Shown here one piece after another: positions 1 through 13,867 of a stretch of 64,000 nt of DNA. This DNA comes from Coccinella septempunctata (Eukaryota > Arthropoda > Insecta > Coleoptera > Coccinellidae). Position numbers and translations under genes: made by a program. The notes below the pieces were generated by a model. That model was not told where the DNA came from, made no database searches, and saw only the letters and a list, made by a program, of their open reading frames with translations. Numbering within the stretch: the stretch's first letter is position 1; each line of letters opens with the position of its first letter. The DNA lies in the NCBI RefSeq assembly GCF_907165205.1, contig NC_058190.1, positions 814,001-878,000 of the forward strand. Direction: 5' to 3'.

Positions 1-985
1 TGTGTGTTGATATTAAAGATGTTGGTTTCTTTCCCTTTCAATCTATTTTTATAGATGCTGCATTTGTACCATGGACCTTTTTCAGCAATGAACTACTGAA
101 CTATTCATTCAACTTGCTGCATATAATAACCAGTTTGTCGGTTCGAATATTCAAATTCTCACGAATTGAAATGATCTTAATCAATATTTCTGCCATAGAT
201 TTCAGTCATAGTAGATAGATAAGTTGAAGTGCTGTAATCCGGCGAGCATGCTATCCGGGATTTACTGTTCTTTACTCAGTAGATATAGTACGCCCACTGA
301 CCAACTATCATCTTTTATTTTGGGTAATTCGGCGAAATGAAATATCATGTGATATTTTGAATATTCTGCGTCTAAACTTTTTGATGCTTTATATAATTTT
401 CATAGATTTATTGATTCTATTAGAAAATTTTCTAAAAAATATGTTCAGTTATTTTTTTTTCAGTAATAATTGAAATTACTATTCCATATTATTCTTGGTT
501 TAAATCAGTTCAATGAAAATTCATAACATACATTCAACCTGTATATATGCAATAGCCCATTCAATCAGACTCAATAGAGTCTGTTTTTTACACACCTGAG
601 TGTTTTCAGATACAAAAAAAATTTATGAAATTTCCATATCAATAAATTGAGCACATATCATTACACGAGTGAATTGAACACTGTGTGCGAACGGACCGTG
701 AAGATCCTGAAACAATGAATCAACAGAATTAAAGCAAATATTGAAAATAAACGTGTTTAATAACGATTGATTTTTCATTATTTGTGATTTTTCTGACTCC
801 ATTCACGGAATAACACATATGTATACCACAATATCAGAAAAAATATCGAATATAAGGATGACCCCAAACTTGAAAAAATGTTTTTTTTCTGGTTTTCTCC
901 GGTCCAATAGGTCATATATACGAATGTATAGTAATGTATACAAAAAAAAAGCCACCTAAAAAATGTCCCCAAACTTGACGAATCC
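1..985. other. gene-free AT-rich stretch
   Basis: No convincing coding region or known repeat is seen here. The sequence is AT-rich with short open frames only. It leads into the TA microsatellite. Confidence 0.5.
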
Positions 986-3551
<2,566 letters not shown>

Positions 3552-5103
3552 ATGGGGGAACAAATTATTTATTTTGAAGAGCTTCTATTACCTGTTGCTC
3601 ATGATGAGTGAGTATTTATATTTATGATCTTTCCATTACCTTTCGTTTTTTACAGTTTTGTTCACCTATTTCTAAATAAATCGAATTCCTTTCAGTGTAG
3701 AGTTCGAGAAAAAATCAGGAATTATAGAAGTTGAACAGTTTCTAGATGATGACGGATTTCATGAAAGAGAAGAATATATAATCAAGAATGAGAAAAGTAC
3801 CTCAAACAACTTATTTACCAAAATCGAAGGAAGTCATATATCATCTGTCCCTCCTATCAAGGAAGTGCCTCAAGAATCAGATCCACTGATGAATAATTCT
3901 AATTCTGCACTTCTGGAACAGGCTATAGCTCATGAAAGTCACGTAGTCTCAATTAAAAAAAAAAAAATTAGAAAAAGCACACGGTGTGATAACGACTCTG
4001 GTCAGAAAGATCTAAAGAAAATACGTAAGAAATCCGTCAAGAAACACAAGTGCCCATTTTGTGAATACACAGCAAGTCGAAAAAGTCTCCTCCAAACTCA
4101 TGAGGAAACAGTTCATTCGACTATCAAGAAAAACGAATGTCACTTATGTGAGTATGTTGCATCTAGTAAATATTGCCTTGAAAATCACGTGAAATCTATT
4201 CATCTGAAAATTAAGGATCAGCAGTGTCATTTATGTGACTATGTAACATATAAAAAGCAAAACCTTCAAAATCATATTAATTCTGTTCATTTGAATATCA
4301 AATTCAAGTGTCACTTATGTGAATATACTGCTAATCGAAAAGATAGCCTCAACATTCATCTAAAATCTGATCATTTGAAAGTCAAAGAAAAGTGTCATTT
4401 GTGCGATTACACTACAAATCTAAATTCTAACCTTAAAATACACATAACATCTGTTCATCTGAAAACTGGTGAACACAAATGTCACCTATGTGAGTTTGTT
4501 ACAAGTAGAAAAGATGTTCTACAAAGACATATTGACTCTATTCATTTAAAAATCAAGAAATACAAGTGTGAATTGTGTACTTATGAGACAAATAACAAAA
4601 GTCATCTCGATAGGCATGTAAGTTCTATTCATCTGAAAGTTGTGAAACCCAAATGTTTCGATTGCCTGCAGTGCGATTATTCTTCGAGAAGAAAAGATAA
4701 TCTTCAGAAACATGTCGACTCTGTTCATTTGAAAATCAAGAACCACAAGTGTGGATTGTGTGATTATGCTGCGTCCGGGAAATATGAACTTAAGCTTCAT
4801 GTGAAATCTTTTCATCTTAATATCAAGGATCATAAGTGTTCTTTATGTGAACACAGTACGATACGAAAACACAACTTAATAATTCATATGAAAACTGTTC
4901 ATTCAAATATCAAGGAACTTGAGTGTCACTTATGCGATCATGTTGCACTCAGACAAAGTGAACTGAAAAAACATATCGACTCTGTTCATTTGAATGTCTG
5001 GAAACACAAATGCCACTTATGTGAATATGGTACCAATTTAAAAATAGACCTTGGCAAGCATATCAAATCTGTTCATTCGAAAGCAGCAAGAGTCAGTAGG
5101 TGA
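3552..5103 (+). CDS. C2H2 zinc-finger protein, 12 fingers (two coding exons)
   Basis: Predicted nuclear nucleic-acid-binding protein of 487 residues. Exon 1 is 3552-3607 (starts MGEQIIYFEELLLPVAHD, donor GTGAGT). Exon 2 is 3696-5103, behind the acceptor TTCAG. Phase 2 joins phase 1 to give ...HD-D-VEFEKKSG. The N-terminal block (about residues 19-50, acidic, EVEQFLDDDGFHEREEY) is the family signature. A Lys-rich stretch follows (about 105-135). Twelve fingers run from about residue 138 to 477, C-x2-C-x12-H-x4-H every 29 residues; finger 8 has an extra Cys-containing linker (CFDCLQC). The linkers are LKIKDHK-like, not the TGEKP type. The start was chosen because exon 1 gives the same phase as in the paralogs. 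Target and function are unknown. Confidence 0.8.
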
Positions 5104-5430
5104 TTTTGGTACAAGTAAAAAAAATAATGCCATAAAAAGCATATCGACTGTATTCATTAAAATATCAGGAAACACAACTGTAACTTATGTGATTATGCTG
5201 CGAATATAATAACACACCTCGAAGTTCATGTCACAAGTGGAAAAAGCAAACTTCAGGCTCACATTAAGTCTATTCATTTGATTAGAATATGAAACAGGTA
5301 AAAAAAAGAACAAGTAAAATATGTTGATTTGAATCTTAAGGAACACAAGTGTCACCTATGTAAGTTTGTTACAATTGAAAAAAAAAAAACCTTGGTCCAT
5401 CTTAAGTACGATATTATACGTCAGAAGTAA
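5104..5430 (+). pseudogene. decayed zinc-finger modules downstream of the stop
   Basis: After the TGA, finger code continues in broken frames: AACTGTAACTTATGTGATTA reads as NCNLCDY, and GAACACAAGTGTCACCTATG reads as EHKCHLC. Several linker and helix pieces (SVHL-like) are still recognisable between frameshifts. This suggests the ancestral array was about three fingers longer. Confidence 0.7.
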
Positions 5431-6665
5431 ATCATCGTTGCCAGACTGTCGAAATAATACTAGATTTTACTGGTGACATTTGTTATAAAGAATTTTTTTG
5501 TGAATGGATGATAAATTATGATCCATACAGATTCTAATAAAATAATTTTTTTGTGTAAATGATGCTTTTACTTTTATATATTGTTTTCAGCAACTTTATT
5601 TTCTCAATCAGTTCAATAGCTTACTTAATGAACAACTATTATTAAATACTAACGTCCAGTTTCATAATTAAATTTAAAGTCACTTTGAGCTTTCTTTAGT
5701 GTCATTTTAAGTAGGGTTAAAGGAAGCTTTGAAATTAAAGGGATTTTAGTTAGATAAAGGTGAAGTTGAAAGAATTCTATTGACATAGGGTCTGATCAAA
5801 ATATCAATCTGAAATGTTCAACAAAAATGTATGAAAATCATAAGCCCAATCATTGGGTTAATTTTCCAATGTAGACATAGAGATATGTCCTTCTAAAAAA
5901 AATGCGAATTTATAAAATAATAAAAACCATGTACTATATTTTTGTACACATCATTTATCACATTGCATATATCAGATTAATAAAAGTTCTCCATATCAAC
6001 AATTGTTTTCTTATGTTGTTTTTAATCACAACGTCACCATTTACCTTCAATCAATATTGAAAACAACCCCTAAGATGGCAGCAACTCACTGTAAGAAGTA
6101 AGTAATGAAACTTTTGTAGACAATAGGGAATACTCCTTCTGACGAAAATGATGTATTTTTTATGACATATCTTTGAAACGTCACATATTGAAATAATCAT
6201 TTCAACCGTTTCCCAAAAAAAATTATTTTCAGCACTTAAAAATGAAAAATAAAAATAGGTATTTAAAATTTAAAGCGTTTCATGTGGATTGCACAAGTTG
6301 GCAACATCGACTGAAATACAATGCGTTGATAATAAAGGACAACAAATACATTATCTTGGTGAGATAGACAAAGATGGCTGTCTATGAAGTCTGCGACGAA
6401 CGAGGAAGGTCGTAAAATTTTATGGGATTTTTATGGCCGGTTGCTGTTGAGGCTCACCACTAAGTACGCGCCTGTATATCAACAGCTGTTATTTTATAAA
6501 CAAGCTGATCGGACGTTGTTCTTTTCATTGTCTTGTATGCGCTGTTGCCAAATCGTAAAATCCGCACAAAACGATTTAAATTTTAAAACCCCATATTTGA
6601 AGGATGATTTTGACTAGTTTCCGCGGTGAATTTGAAGAAATCATGAATGAAACTAATAATTATTC
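5431..6665. other. intergenic, no gene recognised
   Basis: AT-rich sequence. A 77-codon open frame at 6384-6617 has no recognisable domain and no support from its neighbours, so it is not called as a gene. Confidence 0.4.
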
Positions 6666-6669
6666 AGTT

Positions 6670-7240
6670 TGAACTAGCATAATAATAATAAGCTTTATTC
6701 ATCCCCGTAGACATTAAATGTATGAGACAAATCAAAAAACAATAGCAAAAAATACATAGTAACATATTCTGATCTGAAAGATAAACTTAAAAAGAAAAAA
6801 AAAAACCGAATTGAAATCAAATTATAAATGATCATTCATATATTTATTAAGGCTATAGCCTTTCTTACACAACAAGGAATTAGTCTCCCTCTTGAAACAA
6901 ACAAGATTCATATTTTTAAATCGGTGGAATTTCCCCAAAGTAAAACATTATATGAAATATGACTGTAAACCAAACAATAGTATAAATTAAGCAAACATTC
7001 AGTTGAAAAATAATTTTTAACTCGGTTTATTGCATAATATGATGAATTAAATTTTTTACTCAATATGTGTCTATGTGATGAGTCCACCTAAGATATTCGT
7101 CAATGTATACACCTAAGAACTTTATATATTCTTCAGATTTTATTGAGGTATTAGAACAGGTGATACTCAAAGTCTCACGGTTAACATTTTTGAGACATAT
7201 GCAGTGATAACCCAAATTAAGGAGAATTCCCCATTAGAAC
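6670..7240 (-). mobile_element. decayed LINE reverse-transcriptase C-terminal fragment
   Basis: Read on the minus strand, 7050-7220 contains IKSEEYIKFLGVYIDEYLRW followed by THHIDT. This is the typical LINE segment after the YADD box (KFLG-V/I-x-IDE-x-L-x-W-x-x-HI). Further frames toward 6670 are broken by many stops. The 3' side ends in a short TAA/TTA repeat (6678-6690), as expected for a LINE tail. The clade was not determined. Confidence 0.6.
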
Positions 7241-7849
7241 TTTTAGTCAGTTATAAAATAATTGGTCCTTGATACTTCAAGCTGCAAGAGATAAAAATGC
7301 CTCCCCTCCCCATTAACAGGTTCATCTTCAACATAATCTAGCTATAAATTTCGAGCCTGATTTGATAAAATTTGAGCATGTTAGTATGGAGAGTAGAGAG
7401 AATGAGACAGGAGCATTGAAGTCAAGAAAGTTACAACTTTGAGACACTCTCATTTGATCTTCCTGTATATTAAAAAGTAATGTTCTCTGCATAACGACGT
7501 AGATTATCTGTTCGGTAGCTCAAAAACCAGATCTGTGCGTTGCGCTTTTATGAAATCCTCAATCTTCTATAAAAGCCTCCATTTGTGATTTTTTTTCAAA
7601 AAAAAAAACGGTAAATAACTCGAAAACAGCTCAAGATGGATATAGGGAAATGTACATAAAATGAACGGAGAATTTAAAGATATATGTGAAAATGAAATAA
7701 TATACAGGGTGTTCCATTTGAAATATTAAATTTGGTGCAATTTCCGGTACAACAGGAAGTCATTGCTATTTAAAAATATTTCAAAAATGAAGATCTAACT
7801 GACTTATATCTTCAGCCAATATTTGGAAGACATCGAATTATTATTTTTT

Positions 7850-9597
7850 TTTTTTTGCTGCATCTTAAGTGGATATTATCCCTCGGCGTGGAAAAATTCT
7901 ATAGTCTTGCCGATTCCAAAGAAACGTAATGTGGAGCAGCTCAGTGACTTGCGACCAATCAGCATATTGCCTGCTGTCTCTAAAATATTCGAGAAGGTCC
8001 TGTATCACCAGATGATTGAACATCTAAATAAGTTTGAAGTGCTTCCTGGAGTTCCAATCGGGTTTTCGTAGCGGTTATAGTTGTACCACTGCTCTTCTCA
8101 AGATAAGTGACGATATTTTATTGAACTCGGATAGGGGTCTAGTTACAGCGCTGGTCTTATTAGATTACACTAAAGCATTTGATATGATCTCGCACGATTT
8201 GCTCATTGCTGTAATTTCTTTCGTGGGATTCTCTGATAGCTCCGTTTTACTTCTTAAAAGCTATCTTTTTAATAGATCCCAGCGTGTAAAAATCGATGGT
8301 TCACTATCTGGTCCTTTGCCTATATCTGTGGGTGTACCTCAGGGGTCCTTACTGGGTCCCCTGCTTTTTATCATTTATACTTTCATGTTTTGGAAGTTCT
8401 TTAAATTCTGTAACGCCCATTTTTATGCTGATGATGCTCAACTTTACCTCAGTTTTGATGCTGGCGATGTTGATGAAGGGGTTCGAAAAATAAATCATGA
8501 TCTTGCGACCTTCCAAGAGATATCAGAGCAACACAATCTTTTGGTTAACCCTAGCAAATCTTGTGCCATACTTTTCGGGAATCAGTCTGCGTGTGATAGG
8601 TTGAGTCGGGATGTTCATTTTTTCATTGGGGGTGATGAGATTCCTATTGTGAAGAGCGTTCGTAACCTTGGTCTGATAATGGACAATTCTTTCCGTTATA
8701 GGTTGCATATTGCGAGCTGCATTAGGCGTTCTCTCTACGCCTTGAGGTTGATCTATCCTCACCGTAGTGCCTTGCCTATTGAGGTAAAGAAGACTGTTTG
8801 TGACTCCCTTGTGTTATCAAATTTCAATTATTGCTCACAGGTATTTTTCTCCTGTTTGGATCAGGCAACCTTGAACTCAATACAAAAGATTCAAAATTCT
8901 TGCTTGAGATTCATTTTCTGAATTCGCAAATTTGAGCGCATTAGCCACAAATTGGTGGATGTCAGGTGGTTGAATATGCGTAACAGATTTTTGGTGGGAG
9001 CTTTAGTTTGCTACCATCGCATTTTATTGTCTCGTAAGCCATCGTATCTGTATCGAAAGATAACCTTCAGGTCTGACGTCCATAATCTAAACACGCGCAG
9101 TAGAGGACTTATATCCCCCCCTCCTCATAGGTTGTCTCTATTTGAGAGATCTTTTAGTTTCTCAATTTATAAGTATTTTAACAAATATATAGGTAGTTCG
9201 CTTGTTAATTTATCCGTGTCATCCTTCAGAGCTAAGATCAGAGATACAGTTTATAGAGATCAGTGCAGTCAGAATAATCAGTGATTTCTTCATATATGGC
9301 ACTTCTACAAGTATATAATATTTTTAGAGTTGGAATATCTGCTTCTAAATACTTTTTTTTTTCTTCTTTTTTTGTTTTATTTGTATTTTTGATAATTTTG
9401 TCTTGAATTGTATTGCCAATTATTTTTTTTTGTTTATATTTTCTATCAGGGTTTGAGTGGAAGATGAGCAGGGGTGGCTAAGCTTGCTTTGCGACCATCT
9501 GAACTCCGCCCTGGGATTTTCTATTGAAAATACTGAGTTTATTATAATTTACTATTTTGTTTGAAATAAAGTCATTATTATTATTATTATTATTATT
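7850..9597 (+). mobile_element. 5'-truncated LINE with broken reverse transcriptase
   Basis: The open frame enters at GYYPSAWKNSIVLPIPKK (RT region 0-1, NYRPIS-like LRPISILP). It shifts frame near 8050 (IGFS / QSGFRSGYSC) and continues with LDYTKAFDMISHDLL, GVPQGSLLGPLLF and the catalytic YADD (near 8423). A TGA at 8919-8921 interrupts it. The same frame continues to 9284 (NTRSRGLISPP, FSIYKYFNKY), which is the usual LINE C-terminal tail. The 3' end is AAATAAAGTC followed by (ATT)n to 9597. It is dead as a coding element: one frameshift and one stop. CR1/Jockey-type by motif style; the clade is not settled. Confidence 0.85.
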
Positions 9598-9771
9598 TCT
9601 CCATAAACTTCTAATGGGCACTCCCGGTGTATAATTAACAGGACAGTGTAAGTCCTTATAACTAAACAGAAGTATTGACGTGGTAAGAAATCAAACAGCG
9701 CAGACTATAACAGTACAAAACTGTGAGTACTATAGTGCTTCTGTTCTCAACTCAGTTCCCAAAACATTCAT

Positions 9772-10498
9772 TCATTCATATGCTGTATTACCGAGAATAA
9801 ATCTACAAAAAGACTCAAAAACAAAAGTATCGGTGCGATCAAACTTATAATTTTTTAGGGCTAATTGCGACTGTGTGCCTTCCTGTGACTGAAGAGACCC
9901 AACCGTTGACCTACAGAGCCTTCCACACTCCGGGCATGGATAGTCACCAACCAGATCTGGCCGCCGCTGTATTCTTCTCGAGTCTCCATTATAATTGTTG
10001 ACCAAATATCTCCACTGTGATCTGTCTAACGCTAGTTGTTCCCAGTTATGATTGGCATTAACTGATTTTAGAGATTGATGCAGTATATCCTTAAACCGCT
10101 TATACTGGCCTCCTGGTTTCCGAGCTCTCTCTGTGAATTCGCCATACAGAGCTATTTTGGGATGTCTTGTGTCTTTCATCCTGAGAATGTGGCAGCTCCA
10201 TCTGAGTCCGGCCCTCGTTACTTAAGTCACAATTGTACAACTCGCACGCTGCATTTGAAACTTTGTGTAACCATCTGATGTGCATTATCTGTCTTAGATG
10301 ACGTTGCGTTTGTTCAAGCTGTTTAATATGTCGCCAGTAGGGCGTCCAGCTTTCGCTTTCGTAAAGAAGCGTTGGGAGGACCACTGCTTTGTAAACAGCT
10401 GTTTTGGTATTCAAATTGAGGTCGTGATTTTGAAACACTCTGTCCTTTAGCTTCCAGAATGCCCGTGATGCGGCTATGGCTATGGCAACGGTGAACAA
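9772..10498 (-). mobile_element. LINE RT C-terminal fragment with zinc-finger-like tail
   Basis: Two overlapping minus-strand frames: 10100-10498 (RAFWKLKDRVF..., AVVLPTLLYESESWTPYW, HIKQLEQTQRHLRQIMHIRW) and 9772-10179 (KIALYGEFTERARKPGGQYK then RFKD, ending in CPECGRLCRS). These are classic post-RT LINE segments, in which an RNA-directed DNA polymerase C-terminus is followed by a CPxCGRxCxS motif. One frameshift near 10110-10180 separates the halves. The 5' part of the element is missing. Confidence 0.8.
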
Positions 10499-10749
10499 TT
10501 GCTCAATTGATTGATTTGTTCGCCGATGGTATTATTAAAATCAAAAGAACACTGCTTAGAAGAGGTCTTATGTCATGATTTTCAATTGATTGAATTGTTG
10601 TTTTTTTTCTCTTAAAAAATTTAAAAATGTAATATAATATTATATGTGGTTTAGATTAACACTTCAATAGTTGTACTTTATTTGTAAATACTTTTTATGG
10701 GATTTATCCTGTTTGTATTCCTTTCTAAATAAATAAATTATTCTTTGTA

Positions 10750-12240
10750 CTCTTATGATTCATTCTCATATTCATTCATCGTGCTCGATATACATGTTAG
10801 TTTTCAGTCCTCTGCACTTCTCGAAAGCAACGATTAGTGGTTTCCCTCTTTAGTACCTTCGAATTGTACATCTCATAATTTATCAATTCAACTTCTTCCT
10901 CCTTATAGCTAAGCAAATTGCTTGTTTTTTCTTCGCTCCCTGCCTGTGTCTATCCAGCTGGTAAATTGTCGCTCCAACGCTTACGTGGTCTCTTGCCATT
11001 CTAACTAGTCTGTTCTCATCCATGCGATTAATGTGTTCATTCCATTCCTGTCTTTTTTCAATACCCAATCATTGATGTTTTCAATACCACACATCCTTCT
11101 GATGTTCTCAATATCAATTATATCTTCAATTTTCTGATTCTAATCGTGCTTACTTGTAAGCAGTCCGCCGTAAATGTTGTATTCATTGATGAATTTTTGC
11201 ACTCTTCACGACCAACGTTACTCATATTAATTATTATATTCTTGCTCTTCTCATACTAATTGTAATATTCTTCATCTTCTCATTTAACTTATAATATATC
11301 CATGCTTTACTCACATTTATATTATAATTATTGCTCGACTCATATTTAATGTATTGATCTCTCATTGATGGCCAGACTTAGACTATTTAGTGTCACCTCT
11401 TGGTCTATTTCACTGTTATAACTAGGTCTTCTTATTAAAATTCATTTTTGTAACCTTCTGTTTTTCTCAATTTGGTATGATCTACTCATTGTAATTTGTA
11501 CTCTCATTGATCCATTCATTCATCATGCTCGATAGACATGTTAGTTTTTAGCCATCTGCACTTCTCGAAACCAACGATTAGTGGTTTCCCTCATTAGTAC
11601 TCTCGATTTTTGTACCTCTCATAATTTATCAACTGTATCTTCTGATGGACGTTCTAATTGGCTTTACTTGTAAGCAGTCCGTCTCTGTGAATGTTGTATT
11701 CATTGATACATTTTTGCACTCTTCAAGACCAACTTGATGCATATTAATTATACTATTCTTGCTCTTCTCGGATTAATTATGATTGTTCTTTTCATTTTAT
11801 CAATTATTCTTGATCTCCTCATTTAATTATAATATTCTTGGCCTTCTCATATTAATTATAATATTCTAGCTCTTCTCAGATTGATTAATTTTGCTCTCCT
11901 CATTTAACTTATAAGATTTAAGCTCTGCTGATAGTTGAATTATAATTATTGCTCAACTCACATTTGATGTATTGATCTCTCATCATCTAGTTTCACCTCT
12001 TGGCCTATATCACTATTAAAACTCGGTCTTCTCATTAAAATTCATTATTCTGACCTTCTGTTTTTCTGATAGAATAAAGAGGCTCTCGCAATCAATTTTT
12101 CATTGATTGCTCTGTCACTGTAAACGTTGTGTTAATTTTGTATTTATCGAACTTCTCAAAGTCAAAGTCTGACCTCAAGTGACTTCTCATTTGAACTACC
12201 GTGGATTATCTCTGCTTTTTGTCAAATAATGTCTCTCTGA
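10750..12240. repeat. degenerate CTCAT-rich dispersed repeat, two internal copies
   Basis: The block CTGCACTTCTCGAAA..CAA then CGATTAGTGGTTTCCCTC occurs near 10810-10845 and again near 11560-11590, followed by similar TTGTACcTCTCATAATTTAT and CTTACTTGTAAGCAGTCCG segments. The interior repeats motifs such as CTTCTCATATTAATTATAAT. A third copy lies at 20670-21215. It behaves as a dispersed repeat; its class is unknown. Confidence 0.7.
10883..11068 (-). mobile_element. LINE C-terminal remnant
   Basis: The minus-strand frame contains RQEWNEHINRMDENRLVRMA, a recognisable C-terminal motif of insect LINE polymerases (W-x-x-H-x-x-RM-x-x-x-RL). The rest is decayed and lies inside the CTCAT-rich repeat. 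Confidence 0.5.
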
Positions 12241-12411
12241 GTCTATAGATGTTGTTAATATTTGTTTTCTACTATTGTATTAGCTTCATGCAGGTGACTT
12301 ATTCATTTTATGATTGTGAAAGATATACAATGATTGTTTTTATACCATCTTCAACTGAATTATCTTGTCATACAGTCCACTACTCTTTTAAAAAATCTGA
12401 ACACCCCAGAC

Positions 12412-12441
12412 ATTGTATAAAGACTGGTCTTTATACAATGC
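12412..12441. repeat. perfect 14-bp-arm hairpin
   Basis: CATTGTATAAAGAC, then TG, then GTCTTTATACAATG. The arms are exact, with a 2-base loop, and are flanked by CCCCAGA / CCCCAGA. It may be a small MITE core or a cruciform-forming site. Confidence 0.8.
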
Positions 12442-13867
12442 CCCAGATTTCAAACAATTACATTCGATAAAACGCTTCGTGTGATAGAACTAAAAATAAC
12501 ATTCCTTTATGTTTTTTCAACATCCTGTATCTTTCAAACCGAACCGATGGTATAGGCAGGGAGTCTCTGATGTAGAAAAAGTGTTTTTTTACGTTAAAAT
12601 ATTTGTACGAATCAAATCAGTGAAGAAACCTATTCGTAGCAGTCAAAGTGGGACATAAACACTAGATGGTAGTACTTCTGCGCGAACCAAGTTGCAGCCC
12701 CCTAATGTTTATCACTGCACTGTACTGATGAGTGACAATAACCCCGAAACCGGTCTACAGTTTGTGTTTAGATGGTTCAGCCTTTCTAGAAATTCTTGCG
12801 CTTACTCATAATTAATGAAGCGACAATTATTTGAATTGTGCTCTCCTATATTGAAATAATGTTAAAAAATATTGGCCCTATTGAGATGATTCCTACTATT
12901 GCAGCGAGGTAGTTTCGATGGGTGAAAACAAATATCAACATTTTACACCTATCTATGATAATACTAGTCTAAATTTCGAAATAATTCGACAGTTTAGATT
13001 TTTCTTCAGGTAGGCCATTAGAGGTTGCTATAAATTTGTTTTTATTTGATTATCGCACAGGAAAACATTCGACAACAGAAAAAGAGAGATTAGCAACAAG
13101 TATTTCATCTGTTAAGGAAAAATTTGAGTAATGAAACTCACAAGGAATTCAACATTTTTATAAGAACAAGATAAAAAAAAATTATATTAAGTTAGGAGAG
13201 CAGATGATTATAAAAATAATGATAAAAGATTCAGAGTACAGGCAAAAATAACTTGATATTGCGTGATAGCAGACGTTTTATAAAAAGGCATGTTAATCAA
13301 ATGTTGACATTTTTAAATGAAGATAACAATGGTGTAAATATAGAATAAAAGAACGACAATAGTATTAGAAGATCTAATGGGATGAAAAATATGGAAGGGT
13401 TAACTCAACAATTAGAATTTGAGTTAATGGTTTTAAACAGAAATTCTTGATTATTTTATATTTGTAAATTTAGACAATTGTATAATTATTTGTTAGAAAT
13501 TATATTATTCTAATTTAATTTAATTTTATCTTAATTTTAACTTGTTAATATTTGTTTATGTTGTAATTTTGAATTGTTATATAATAAAATGATAATAATT
13601 ATCTTTGTACATATGTTCACAGTACAGTTTTTTGTTTTGTTGAGGCATTCAATTAAGAGTATCAGGAAATTATTGGAAAAGATAATTATTGTGCACAAAA
13701 ATTATAAACTGCACACAATATTAAGTAGTTTTCTTCACACATAACACGTATTACGTTTTCTCAATAACTCCAAATACATTTTTAAAACAATTCGATCAAA
13801 ACTAAAAAGTATATCAACAAAAACAATACACTTCTAATTATGACCAAACTCATTATTCTATTTATAG
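12442..13867. other. gene-free AT-rich stretch
   Basis: No coding region was recognised. The part from 13000 to 13860 is very AT-rich and includes the probable 3' flank of the minus-strand zinc-finger gene. Confidence 0.4.

Noticed and set aside
6384..6617. 77-codon frame MKSATNEEGRKILWDF
   Set aside because: No domain, no splice partner and no repeat match seen; cannot be supported.
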